NCBI RefSeq assembly: GCF_018271995.1
Contig: NZ_JAGUCO010000020.1
Location: 1-64,000 of the forward strand
Length of the DNA stretch: 64,000 nucleotides
Origin: Carboxylicivirga linearis
GTDB taxonomy: Bacteria > Bacteroidota > Bacteroidia > Bacteroidales > Marinilabiliaceae
Reading direction: 5' to 3'
A program made the position numbers and the translations under genes. Of this stretch, positions 23,902-32,844 are shown piece by piece. The notes under the pieces are model-generated. The model was not told where the DNA came from and made no database searches. It saw nothing but the letters and a program-made list of their open reading frames with translations. The first letter of the stretch is position 1. Every line of letters begins with the position of its first letter.

Positions 23902-25314
23902 TTATTGATTGGATGGCGCTTTGGTTTCAAGTAATTCTTCCAGACGATCAATCTGACTTTGCTTATTAACCTCTCTGAGGCTGCGCGCTGTTTCGGTAAA
24001 GTACTGGTGCTTTCGAATAAAGTTAAGCTGCATTTGATTCCATTCGTCGAGAGTACCAATCATATCGCGCTCTTTCAATTCTTTGTATAATGTGTTGGAT
24101 ACCGGAATAAAATCGCTTCTACCTAGATAATCAAGGTCTGAATCACAAATTACCTGTTCCATCAAGTTTTTAGGTTCGGGAGGAAACTGGGTAGACATTA
24201 TTAAGCTGCATACTTTTTCAATTAAGTCCTGAGGGTAATTATAGTTACCTAATACCTCGCGGGCTATATGCGATCCGTGCAATTCATGATCTTTGTAGTC
24301 GCGGGTATGCCCTGAATCGTGAAAAAGTCCTGCCAGTTTTAACGTGAGTATTTCTTCTTCCGAAAGATTTTCGGCCCAACCAATAAGCTCTACTTCGGTT
24401 ATAACATCAATAGTATGTTTGATATTGTGATAATACAAATTGGCAGGCAGTTTTTGTTCCATCATATCCAGCACTTCTTCCTGTAAATCCATAAACTGAA
24501 TCAGGCCATATTTAGTGCTGTACTGGCGATTAGGAATCAGCCCTTTCCCTTTTTCTGAGAGTTCGGGCAAGATACCTCCAACCAAAAACATGTCGAGTAG
24601 GCCTTTGTATTTGGCAGGAATCTGACCGCTTTTATTTAATGTAAAGAACTCTTTTACCAGTTCGTAGGTCATATTTGAAATATTGATACAACCTGTTGGG
24701 CAAGCCATTCCCACTCGTGAAGTGAAATTTACATTTTCACCTGTTAAATTATAAGGTAGTTTTTTACGTCCTGTAGGTTCTCCTAAAACCGGCCCGGTAT
24801 GAATACCTATACTAATATTCCAAAATGGGCGGTGCACTCCTTCAACGCGGCAGTCGAGAATTACTTTACGCATCTCAATAGCTGTGTTGATAACATCAAT
24901 GGGGTTGGTCCGGTTTTCTTCTAATACGCCACCAGCATACAAAAAAGTGTCGCCAATGGTTTTTACTTTTAGAACACCATATTTTTTAGCTATCTCATCA
25001 AACTTTAAATAAACTTCGTCCAATGCATCTATCAGTTCCTGTGCTCTCGGATGTCCATTCAGTTTTTTAAATCCCTTAACAGTAGCATACAGAACCGAAA
25101 CCATTTTAAAGCGTTTTACCTTTCTGCGACGGGTGGTTTTTAGCTCTTCCTCAATGTTTTTATCCGAATATTTAGCTAAAAGATTATGGTATTTTTCGTT
25201 CTGATGTTGCAGATCTTCATACCAACTCATATAACCTTTTAGTTGATCATTGAGCTCTTTATTTCGGTTGGCAAGCTTTGTTATCCTATCTATGTAACCG
25301 TCTATGCTATCCAT
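23902..25314 (-). CDS. Class III nucleotide cyclase-like domain fused to HD phosphodiesterase-like domain
   Basis: 470 residues: N-terminal coiled coil (about 5-60); a class III cyclase catalytic fold (about 70-235); then an HD domain (about 285-420). In the cyclase part the second metal Asp (D122, KTIGDTFLYAGG) and transition-state residues N196/R200 (GENVNFTSRVG) are kept, but the first metal Asp is Thr78 (LYATVKGF). The HD part has H296 (YYHNIKH), H332-D333 (LFHDSGH) and D391 (CDSDLDYLG), and YHN..H resembles class I cyclic-nucleotide phosphodiesterases. It may make and break, or sense and break, a cyclic nucleotide; the lost Asp suggests weak or no synthesis. It has no membrane segment, so it is cytoplasmic. 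Confidence 0.82.
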   Translation of the reverse strand: MDSIDGYIDRITKLANRNKELNDQLKGYMSWYEDLQHQNEKYHNLLAKYSDKNIEEELKTTRRRKVKRFKMVSVLYATVKGFKKLNGHPRAQELIDALDEVYLKFDEIAKKYGVLKVKTIGDTFLYAGGVLEENRTNPIDVINTAIEMRKVILDCRVEGVHRPFWNISIGIHTGPVLGEPTGRKKLPYNLTGENVNFTSRVGMACPTGCINISNMTYELVKEFFTLNKSGQIPAKYKGLLDMFLVGGILPELSEKGKGLIPNRQYSTKYGLIQFMDLQEEVLDMMEQKLPANLYYHNIKHTIDVITEVELIGWAENLSEEEILTLKLAGLFHDSGHTRDYKDHELHGSHIAREVLGNYNYPQDLIEKVCSLIMSTQFPPEPKNLMEQVICDSDLDYLGRSDFIPVSNTLYKELKERDMIGTLDEWNQMQLNFIRKHQYFTETARSLREVNKQSQIDRLEELLETKAPSNQ

Positions 25315-25484
25315 ATTTATTGATAAGGGTTTTCAGAGATCCTGTTTTTTAATATTAGTTTATCAAATCAAACTATTAAGAATTAATGAATAAACTTCGT
25401 ATTAGCACTAGTGGTTACGTTGATAAATTGAAAATGTTGTTATAATTTAGAATAATTCCGAAAACGCTATAAAATTATTGACAA

Positions 25485-26324
25485 ATGAAGAATTTTCTAC
25501 TATTAATTATTGTTTGCAACGTAACTGTTTTCAATTCCATTCAATCGCAAGAATTAAATCGGATATGGGCAACAGAAGCCATTCTTGAGGTTCCGGAATC
25601 GGTGCTTTACTCTGCCATTCACAATTGTTTATTTGTATCGAATATAGCGGGTGATCCTTCTGATAAGGATGGGAAAGGAATGATTTCAGTGATGGATATT
25701 ACAGGGAAAGTAAATGATTTACATTGGGTAACCGGATTAAGCGCTCCAAAAGGAATGGCTGCTGACTCGATGTATTTGTATGTTTCGGATATAAATGAGC
25801 TGGTTGTGATTGATATTGAGCTAAAGCAGATTCATAATCGGATAAAAAGAGAAGATGCTCAATTTTTAAATGATGTAGCTGTTAATAGTCATGGAGATGT
25901 TTTTGTGTCCGATAGTAATGGTAAGCGTATTTATAAGCTGAAAGGAGGAGTGCTGAAAGTATGGTTAGAGGGAGAAATGCTAGTGGGAGTAAATGGTTTG
26001 TTTTGCGAAGGTGATGATATAATAGTGGGAACATCAAGTTCAATATTAAAAGTTAGCATGGTGGATCAGTCGTATGAGGAATTATTCTCTGAAACTAAAG
26101 ATATAGATGGAATCGAATCAGATGGAGAAGGAGGGTATTATTTCTCGTCATGGAAAGGATTATTATATCATGCTGTACCAGGTCAACAGCCAGTATTGCT
26201 GATGGATACAACCGGCGAAAGTATCAACTGTGCTGATATTGGATATGAACCAGAAAGTAAACTAATTTTTGTACCTACATTTTTCGATAACCGTGTGGTG
26301 GCTTATCGATGGGGCAAATTATAA
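25485..26324 (+). CDS. Secreted SMP-30/NHL-type beta-propeller protein
   Basis: A 279-residue protein with a signal peptide (about 1-21, ending QSQ) and repeated propeller-like strands. Examples are PESVLYSAIHNCLFVSNIAGD, FLNDVAVNSHGDVFVSDSNGKRIYKL and DGIESDGEGGYYFSSWKGLLYH. These resemble the SMP-30/gluconolactonase group, in which Glu/Asn/Asp residues bind calcium. Exact catalytic activity cannot be assigned; sugar-lactonase is one possibility. The gene converges on miaA, with the two stop ends overlapping by 6 bases. Confidence 0.78.
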   Translation: MKNFLLLIIVCNVTVFNSIQSQELNRIWATEAILEVPESVLYSAIHNCLFVSNIAGDPSDKDGKGMISVMDITGKVNDLHWVTGLSAPKGMAADSMYLYVSDINELVVIDIELKQIHNRIKREDAQFLNDVAVNSHGDVFVSDSNGKRIYKLKGGVLKVWLEGEMLVGVNGLFCEGDDIIVGTSSSILKVSMVDQSYEELFSETKDIDGIESDGEGGYYFSSWKGLLYHAVPGQQPVLLMDTTGESINCADIGYEPESKLIFVPTFFDNRVVAYRWGKL

Positions 26325-27254
26325 AGGTGTTCTCAATAATTTCTCAACTTTTTCCATTCGCTGCTCAATGGGCTCAAAGGCATCCACCCAATGTATTTTT
26401 GTGCCTTTTCGCTCCATTCCTCTGTACCAGGTCATTTGTCGTTTGGCAAACTGATGAATAGACACATTTAGTTTGTCAAACATTTCTTTGTAAGTTAATT
26501 CGCCAATGATATGCTGAGTCAGATATTTGTATTCCAATCCATAATAAATAAGATCATCAGGTGTTACACCTTTGTCTAAAAGGGCACGGACTTCGTCAAG
26601 CATACCTTCATCAAATCGTTTTTGCAAACGGTCAGTAATTTTTTTGCGACGCGCATTTCGGTCAATGTTGACTCCTATTATTAAAGGATTTACATCTGGT
26701 AAATCAAGCTCAATTTCAGGATGATCCTGATAATAGGTTTCTATTTCAATAGCTCTGATAGCTCTGGCGACGGTTTCAGTATCAGTTTGGTTATGTAGCG
26801 ATTTAAATGATTCGAGTATCTTCGATAAATCTTCAATTGTTTTACCTTCCAGTTGTTCTCTTAGGGCCGGGTTATTGGGTACATTAATAAGTTTGTATTT
26901 TTTTAACACCGACTCAATATACATACCTGTTCCACCACACATGATGGGGAAATGACCATTTTGCTGAACCTTTTCAAAGGCTTTAAAAAAATCGGTCTGG
27001 TACTCAAAAACGTTATATTTATATCCGGCATCTACTATATCAATTAAATGATAGGGAATAAGTTGCCCGTCAATGGTGTAATCTTCAAGGTCTTTGCCGG
27101 TTCCTAAATCCATACCTTTGTACACCTGACGCGAATCAGCACTGATAATTTCACCATCTAGTTTTTTGGCCAGATGAGTGGCAAATGTGGTTTTACCTGA
27201 GGCCGTGGGACCCAGTATGACTAATAAGTTATATGGCAATTGAATATCAGACAT
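26319..27254 (-). CDS. miaA: tRNA dimethylallyltransferase
   Basis: A 311-residue enzyme that adds the dimethylallyl group to A37 of tRNAs reading UNN codons. P-loop GPTASGKTTFA at about 14-24; the substrate-binding DSRQVYKGMDLGTGK at about 40-54; GGTGMYIESVL at about 104-114; and a late RRKKITDRLQKR and FAKRQMTWYRG typical of MiaA. Complete and normal length. Bacteroidota often carry two miaA paralogues; only one is visible here. Confidence 0.96.
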   Translation of the reverse strand: MSDIQLPYNLLVILGPTASGKTTFATHLAKKLDGEIISADSRQVYKGMDLGTGKDLEDYTIDGQLIPYHLIDIVDAGYKYNVFEYQTDFFKAFEKVQQNGHFPIMCGGTGMYIESVLKKYKLINVPNNPALREQLEGKTIEDLSKILESFKSLHNQTDTETVARAIRAIEIETYYQDHPEIELDLPDVNPLIIGVNIDRNARRKKITDRLQKRFDEGMLDEVRALLDKGVTPDDLIYYGLEYKYLTQHIIGELTYKEMFDKLNVSIHQFAKRQMTWYRGMERKGTKIHWVDAFEPIEQRMEKVEKLLRTPL

Positions 27255-27393
27255 GGCAATGTTTTATCAGCTTCAAAACTACGTTATTTTTAACCGAAAA
27301 TAAAACTAAAGTCAGCTTGTTAAATAATACTAAAAGAAGGGTTCCGTTATTGATGCAAAGAAGAATCAAACAAAGTCAGTTTATAAATTTTGT

Positions 27394-27401
27394 TATTTTT
27401 G
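27394..27401 (+). promoter_or_regulatory. -7 promoter element of the Yip1-like/smpB operon
   Basis: TATTTTTG matches TAnnTTTG. No clear TTTG lies at -33. The start of transcription near 27406 argues that the Yip1-like protein begins at ATG 27453 rather than at the earlier ATGs. Confidence 0.4.
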
Positions 27402-27452
27402 TCGTCTATGTCAGTTAATAATTTAAATAAGCAATCAGTTACGTTTGGGCAT

Positions 27453-28010
27453 ATGTACAGGAATCTTTTCAATAGAATAAAAGATCTGCTTGTCAAGCCA
27501 GCCAAGGCTTGGGAGATAATTGTATCCGAACGGAGTTCAATTAATTACATACTGATGACCTTCAGTTTGCCATTGATTGGAGCTTATAGTCTGGCAATAT
27601 TTCTGGGGTATTTATTCGGTCATCAGGAGTGGGACTTTTCCAGCGCACTTAAGTTTGCAGTTTTTATTTTTTCAGCATGCTTCTTTGGGTTGTACATGTC
27701 TTATTTTATTCTTCTCAAGCTAATACCCATTGAAAGTATGAAGTCTGATAAGGGATTGGCATTTAAGATGATTGCTTATTCGTCGTTACCCATATATTTA
27801 TTGGGTATTGTTACAGCCCTTATCCCACAAACATTTTTCTTTTTCTTTTTAGTGATTTATGCGGCTTACATCATTTGGGAAGGACTTAAAGTGATGCGTG
27901 TTAATGTTGATCAAAGAAGTTGGCAAACAGTAGTTTTATCTGTACTGGTATTACTAATGCCTTATGGGTTGCATAAATTGTTAATATACCTAAGTAGGTT
28001 TGCTTTATGA
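27453..28010 (+). CDS. Yip1-family-like polytopic membrane protein
   Basis: About 185 residues from the chosen ATG; the frame is open from 27390 and ATG 27408 is an alternative. The N-terminal [21 protein letters not shown] is the amphipathic start common in bacterial Yip1-domain proteins. Five hydrophobic segments follow ([37 protein letters not shown], and so on). Function is unknown; it is likely an inner-membrane protein. The stop overlaps the smpB start codon by 4 bases (ATGA), so the two genes are translationally coupled. Confidence 0.75.
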   Translation: MYRNLFNRIKDLLVKPAKAWEIIVSERSSINYILMTFSLPLIGAYSLAIFLGYLFGHQEWDFSSALKFAVFIFSACFFGLYMSYFILLKLIPIESMKSDKGLAFKMIAYSSLPIYLLGIVTALIPQTFFFFFLVIYAAYIIWEGLKVMRVNVDQRSWQTVVLSVLVLLMPYGLHKLLIYLSRFAL

Positions 28011-28468
28011 GTCAGTCATCCAATAGAATAAATATACGAAATAAACGCTCAACTTTTGATTATGAGTTGATAGAGCGTTTTTCTGCAGGAATACAACTTG
28101 CGGGTACCGAAATAAAATCAATCCGAATGGGTAAAGCCAGTTTGGTTGATTCGTATTGCTATTTTGTAAATGGCGAACTGTGGTTAAAAGGAATGAGAGT
28201 TTCGGAATACTTTTACGGAACTTATAATAACCATCAACCCGAGCGCGAAAGAAAATTGCTGCTTAATAAAAAAGAGTTGCAAAAACTGGAGCGTAAAACA
28301 AAGGAATCGGGATTGACCATTATACCGGTTCGTCTTTTCCTAAACGATAGAGGTTTTGCCAAAATTGAAATAGCTCTGGCAAAAGGTAAAAAGCAGCATG
28401 ATAAGCGAGAAACGCTTAAGCAGAAAGATGCCAGCCGGGAAATGGATCGAGTTAGAAAAAAATATTAG
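28007..28468 (+). CDS. smpB: SsrA-binding protein SmpB
   Basis: A 153-residue RNA-binding partner of tmRNA in ribosome rescue. It has the conserved [29 protein letters not shown] barrel start and LRxGKASL-like [13 protein letters not shown] basic C-terminal tail ([28 protein letters not shown]) inserts into the decoding channel. Length is normal. It is the second gene of a coupled pair with the Yip1-like gene. No tmRNA gene was seen in the window. Confidence 0.97.
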   Translation: MSQSSNRINIRNKRSTFDYELIERFSAGIQLAGTEIKSIRMGKASLVDSYCYFVNGELWLKGMRVSEYFYGTYNNHQPERERKLLLNKKELQKLERKTKESGLTIIPVRLFLNDRGFAKIEIALAKGKKQHDKRETLKQKDASREMDRVRKKY

Positions 28469-28640
28469 ATTCTTTTACACATTTACGCAACCTTTCCCAA
28501 TCTAGTTCATCAGAGATATTAAACCCTTTAATGTCTATGCGTAAGGAATTTTGCCTTTGTGCAAGGTTGTGTTGTTCGCATGAAAAGGTTAATTTCAATA
28601 CTCTGTTTTTATCAACATTTTTTGAAGATTAATCTTATTA

Positions 28641-29189
28641 GTGAGCGAACTGGATAAAATAATTAAAGATTGTCAGAACAATAAGCGGAGGGCGCAGCAA
28701 CAGCTGTATGATATGTTTGCACCCAAGATGCTGGGTGTTTGTATGCGTTATTGTAAAGGCAGAGATGAGGCGGAAGAGTGCTTGCAAGAAGGTTTTATAA
28801 AAGTCTTTTCAAAAATTCATTTATTTGGTTTTAAAGGTTCTTTTGAAGGATGGGTTCGTCGTATAATAGTCAATACGGTGATTGAATATTTTAGAAAGAA
28901 ACAGCCCGAAGTATTGGTGGATGAGTTTCCAACCATTACTGAGGAAAATGAGGAGGTGCCAATACCGGTTGTTAGTCAGCAAGAATTACTGATTATGATT
29001 CAGGAACTACCGCCTAAATACAGACTGGTGTTTAACATGTATGCTATAGAAGGTTATTCGCATAAAGAAATTGCAGATGAATTAGACATTACCGTAGGTA
29101 CATCAAAATCAAATTTGTCAAGGGCAAGACAGTGGTTGAAACAAAAGATTGAAGCAAAAGTGAACGGGAAAAAACAAGAGGTATGTTAG
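28641..29189 (+). CDS. ECF-type RNA polymerase sigma factor
   Basis: A 182-residue extracytoplasmic-function sigma factor. The sigma-2 region is at about 10-85 (QQLYDMFAPKMLGVCMRYCKGRDEAEECLQEGFIKVF and GWVRRIIVNTVIEYFRKK). The sigma-4 region is at about 115-170, with a helix-turn-helix (YSHKEIADELDITVGTSKSNLSRAR). The start is GTG 28641; no ATG fits. It overlaps the next gene by 7 bases, so the partner is co-translated and is a candidate regulator of this sigma factor. Confidence 0.92.
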   Translation: MSELDKIIKDCQNNKRRAQQQLYDMFAPKMLGVCMRYCKGRDEAEECLQEGFIKVFSKIHLFGFKGSFEGWVRRIIVNTVIEYFRKKQPEVLVDEFPTITEENEEVPIPVVSQQELLIMIQELPPKYRLVFNMYAIEGYSHKEIADELDITVGTSKSNLSRARQWLKQKIEAKVNGKKQEVC

Positions 29190-30535
29190 ATCTTGGTAAC
29201 AATATAGATGCAACTTTCCGAAACGGTTTGGATAAACTGGAGGTAAAACCTTCAGCCGATGTTTGGAAGGGAATCGATTCAAGATTGAATCATAAAGAAA
29301 ATAAACGAAGTATCGTAGTTATATGGGGTATGGTTGGTGCTGCATCTGTAGTAGCCGCTGTATTGACTTCAATACTATTATTTCAACCAAATTCAGTTAC
29401 TGAGCTTGGGCTATCCACATCAGTAGTTGAGGTGGAAAAGAATAACCGATATGATGAAGAAGCAGATGTTAATACAGACGAATCTGTCATGGCTTTTGAA
29501 GAGAAGTCTGAGCTTGTTATAGAGAAAGAAGAAATCAATAAAATGATGATTAAGGGTGAGCAAGATATTTTTCTGGCTCAGAACGAAGATAGTTATATGG
29601 CTGAAGATGATGAAGAACGCACTGAAGCTATCTCGCTTGAGAAGAAACTGTCCTTACTGAAGGGAAAAGGTATTTATGGTTTGGCCAATAACTCATCTGT
29701 TTCTGCAACTAAACTAAAATCTACTACTAAAAAAGAATATTATCCGCTGTACGCATATAATGAGAATTCAGAATCCAAGAAGGATTTTCAGGTTCTGGTA
29801 GGAGGAGCGCTCTCATCAGCTTATAACTACAGAAATACTAGTGGAGCACCAGTTAGGTCATATGATAACTATTCAGAATCTGGATTTAATTCAATGGGTG
29901 GGGGAATAAATGTACGTATTGAAACGAGTAAAAGATGGAGTGTTGAGACTGGAGTGGTATATGCTCAGGTGGGACAGGAAATTAGTCGCTCTGCAAATTA
30001 TCAGTCCGATCTGATGTATGGAGATGCATTGATACGAACAAGTGTGGAGTTACCCCGGACCTATACTAACTCAATGGGTAAGATTCGTTTTAGTAATTCC
30101 AGTCAGGCCCCCAATGCCAGTCTGGGATATGAATCTGTAAATGCAATTTATGATGCATCCTTGTTATCTGATGGAGATGGAATACGTCAGTCTTTAGAAT
30201 ATATTGAAGTGCCTCTGATGGCACGATATAAATTGTTGGATGGTATTGCAATTGTATCTCTTGCAGGAGGTTTTAGTTCGAATATTTTGGTGGGTAACAC
30301 AGCCTATATGCTTGATGGAAATAGTAAGATGGACATTGGAGAGACAGAAGGTATTAAACCTGTTTCGTGGAGTAGCTCTTTAGGATTAGGTTTTGAAATT
30401 CCAGTTACAAAAATAATTAGAATTGGTGTTGAACCACGATTCAAATATTACTTAGAATCAATTAGTGAGATTTCTGACTATAATTTTCAACCTTATTCAT
30501 TTTCTGTTTTCGGAGGAATTACTTTTTTACTATGA
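29183..30535 (+). CDS. Sigma-factor-linked protein: cytoplasmic N-terminus, one TM helix, C-terminal outer-membrane-type beta-barrel
   Basis: 450 residues. The N-terminal 40 residues (FRNGLDKLEVKPSADVWKGIDSRL) are a short cytoplasmic-type region common in proteins encoded after Bacteroidota ECF sigma factors. A transmembrane helix follows (about 45-66, VVIWGMVGAASVVAAVLTSILLF), then an acidic low-complexity linker (about 80-165). The last 240 residues look like a PorT-type eight-strand barrel ending in FQPYSFSVFGGITFLL. The overlap with the sigma gene and the topology suggest an anti-sigma role spanning the envelope. How the barrel reaches the outer membrane while the TM helix stays inside is unclear. 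The end converges on the ABC transporter gene (6-base overlap). Confidence 0.78.
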   Translation: MLDLGNNIDATFRNGLDKLEVKPSADVWKGIDSRLNHKENKRSIVVIWGMVGAASVVAAVLTSILLFQPNSVTELGLSTSVVEVEKNNRYDEEADVNTDESVMAFEEKSELVIEKEEINKMMIKGEQDIFLAQNEDSYMAEDDEERTEAISLEKKLSLLKGKGIYGLANNSSVSATKLKSTTKKEYYPLYAYNENSESKKDFQVLVGGALSSAYNYRNTSGAPVRSYDNYSESGFNSMGGGINVRIETSKRWSVETGVVYAQVGQEISRSANYQSDLMYGDALIRTSVELPRTYTNSMGKIRFSNSSQAPNASLGYESVNAIYDASLLSDGDGIRQSLEYIEVPLMARYKLLDGIAIVSLAGGFSSNILVGNTAYMLDGNSKMDIGETEGIKPVSWSSSLGLGFEIPVTKIIRIGVEPRFKYYLESISEISDYNFQPYSFSVFGGITFLL

Positions 30536-32323
30536 TAAAGGGTTTTGATAAACATTAATCATGTTATAAAACTCTCCCTTTAATGAGATAAGATCTTCGT
30601 ATGAACCATTTTCACATATTTCACCATCTTTTAAAACGATAATGGTGTCTGCCAGATGGATGGTTGATAATCGGTGGCTTACTATAATGGCTGTTCGTTT
30701 CTTTGTTATTTCTTTAAAATGATTGATTAGGTTAGCTTCTGTGTAGGCATCTAAAGAACTGGTAGGTTCATCCAGAATGATAACCTGGGCGTCATTATAA
30801 AAAGAACGTGCTAATGCTGTACGTTGCCATTCTCCCCGACTTAACATTTCACTATCTTTAAAAAGCGTACCAAGATGGGTGTCATATCCATCTTTCAAAT
30901 TATCGAAGATGTTGTGGATTCCTGCGTTTTTGGCGGCATCGGTTATTTGCTCCATACTAAATGGTCGTCTCATATTTCCAAAACGGATATTGTCTTTTGC
31001 CGAAACATTGTATAACATGAAATCCTGAAAAATAATACTAATATTTTCAGCTAAATCACTGGGGTGTATCTTACTTAGATTGTTTTTGTCGAACAAAATC
31101 TCTCCGTTAGTAGGTTTATATAATCCAGCTAATAATTTAACTATTGTGGTTTTACCTGATCCATTTGCTCCCACTAATGCGACTGTATGACCAGCCGGGA
31201 TTGATAAGTTAAGATCGTGAAAGACGTAACGATCTGTATTCGGATATTTAAAGCTAACATTTTTAAAAACGATTCCATTTTGCAAGGGGAGAGGGAAGTT
31301 TCCTTTAGCATTTTTTTGGGCTGGAATTTCAATATTCTGAAAGTCGAAAAAGTTTTTTAGAAACAGATTATCTTCAAGTAATGACGACATTCTTGTTAAT
31401 AATTCTTGTAAAACGGCATAGCTTCTCTGCAATGCCAAAAAGTACATAGCCATAGCTCCGTTGGTTATATTCCCTTTTATGGCTTCCGAGATAATGAAAG
31501 AGAATACAACTAAAAGTATGATGGTCGACAATATCTGAACTATGGATTCTCTAAGCGTTTTACTTTTTGAGATTGACCATTGTTTGTTTCTGACTTCATC
31601 TCTTACCTGGTTGTATTTGTTGCTAAAAGTCTTGCTTAAATTAAATATTCGAACTTCTTTAGCGAAGTCTTTTCCAACCAGTAAACGATTAAAGTATTGT
31701 AAGCGTCTTTCGTCTTCTGTTTGTTCAAGCTTCAATTCATATTCTTTCCGCGAATAATACATTCTAAAAAAAATAATTGGAATACCAATTCCTAGTAATA
31801 CAGGAATCAAAAGCCAATTAAAGGTTGTTAAAACAGAAAGCATCACAAGTAAAGTGATTGTATTTTGAAATAAACCTAAAATGCTATAGAAAACTTTACC
31901 AGGTCTGAAGTTAGCTTCATTAATCGCTCTGAAAAATAAATCCTGATAAGAGCTGTCTTCGAAATATCCGTAAGGAAGATGAACCGTTTTGCTATGGATT
32001 AATTTTTGAATATAATCTTTTAAAAAATGCGATTGTCTTTCTCTAGTTAAACTATTGACGGAGCCGCTAATGGCATTTAATAGAAAGAAAGATCCAACTA
32101 AAGATAAGGATTTTAGGATTTCGGTGTTGTTGATTGAATCAATTCCGTTTGAAGGATCAACTACATCAATTAACTGTTTTACTACTAAAAGCAGTAATAA
32201 AGGAATTAATCCACGCAGAATGGTGAGTATTGAATTTATAAAAGTCCACTTAGGAGAGCTACGATAAACCAGTTCAACGGCCCGAACCAAGTGCTTTAAT
32301 GAAAGTGAGTTCTTTTTTGTCAT
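30530..32323 (-). CDS. ABC exporter (fused permease and ATPase), peptide-export type
   Basis: 597 residues: six hydrophobic helices in the first 320 residues, then an ATPase domain with Walker A ALVGANGSGKTT (about 384), an atypical signature LSRGEWQRTAL (about 493; usual LSGGQ), Walker B VIILDEPTSSLD, and switch VSHRLSTI. There is no N-terminal C39 peptidase domain, so leader cleavage must be done by another enzyme. It is the last gene of the pqqD-precursor-kinase-peptidase cluster, 62 bases after the S26 gene, and resembles the D-type exporters of lasso-peptide clusters. The cargo is inferred to be the peptide encoded at 33735-33938. Confidence 0.9.
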   Translation of the reverse strand: MTKKNSLSLKHLVRAVELVYRSSPKWTFINSILTILRGLIPLLLLLVVKQLIDVVDPSNGIDSINNTEILKSLSLVGSFFLLNAISGSVNSLTRERQSHFLKDYIQKLIHSKTVHLPYGYFEDSSYQDLFFRAINEANFRPGKVFYSILGLFQNTITLLVMLSVLTTFNWLLIPVLLGIGIPIIFFRMYYSRKEYELKLEQTEDERRLQYFNRLLVGKDFAKEVRIFNLSKTFSNKYNQVRDEVRNKQWSISKSKTLRESIVQILSTIILLVVFSFIISEAIKGNITNGAMAMYFLALQRSYAVLQELLTRMSSLLEDNLFLKNFFDFQNIEIPAQKNAKGNFPLPLQNGIVFKNVSFKYPNTDRYVFHDLNLSIPAGHTVALVGANGSGKTTIVKLLAGLYKPTNGEILFDKNNLSKIHPSDLAENISIIFQDFMLYNVSAKDNIRFGNMRRPFSMEQITDAAKNAGIHNIFDNLKDGYDTHLGTLFKDSEMLSRGEWQRTALARSFYNDAQVIILDEPTSSLDAYTEANLINHFKEITKKRTAIIVSHRLSTIHLADTIIVLKDGEICENGSYEDLISLKGEFYNMINVYQNPLS

Positions 32324-32385
32324 TAATTTCAGATGAAATTCTAATACTAAAATAGTATTTAATTATCAGCTGTTAGAAAGGTGAA

Positions 32386-32844
32386 TCAAATATTATTTTG
32401 TGGAGAGGAATTCTTTTTCATTTTCAAATAAGCAAGAGCCGTATAGCGAATGAAAATTCTAGGGTATTTACCAAGTGTTGGCATTATTTTTTTAGCTAAT
32501 TTATATTTCCAGTGCGAACCTGATCGATATGAATTGTTTCTGGTTCTTCCAACAACAACTCCCAATATGTTTTGCTTTAATAAAACAGGATCGGAAAGGT
32601 ACAGGCTATCACCTTTACAGATAATGTTTTCCGACTCCATTTTAACTATTCTGTGCGCTACCAGAGTCTCAGTACCTTTAAAAATAACTATGTCGCCTGT
32701 AGTAAAGTCTTGCTTAGGTGATATTTTTAATCTGTCGCCAGGGAGTAAGAACGGAAACATGCTTATTCCATGTGCCAGTAATTCTGTGGTTTTTCCTTCT
32801 TCAAGGAGGTTAATGACGATATGTATAAAACTATTTTTGTCCAA
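32386..32844 (-). CDS. S24/S26-type signal-peptidase-like protein
   Basis: A 152-residue serine peptidase fold. The nucleophile is S28 in HGISMFPFLLPGD. The second catalytic residue appears to be H64 (TLVAHRIVKM) rather than the lysine of E. coli LepB; a Ser-His pair is typical of the SipW/SEC11 branch. GDIVIFKG and CKGDSLYLSDP fit the remaining boxes. There is no evident N-terminal membrane anchor, although a hydrophobic stretch at 8-14 is short. It overlaps the HPr-kinase-like gene by 14 bases. Its likely job is cleaving or otherwise processing the small peptide of this cluster; alternatively it could be an S24-type autopeptidase relative. Confidence 0.8.
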   Translation of the reverse strand: MDKNSFIHIVINLLEEGKTTELLAHGISMFPFLLPGDRLKISPKQDFTTGDIVIFKGTETLVAHRIVKMESENIICKGDSLYLSDPVLLKQNILGVVVGRTRNNSYRSGSHWKYKLAKKIMPTLGKYPRIFIRYTALAYLKMKKNSSPQNNI

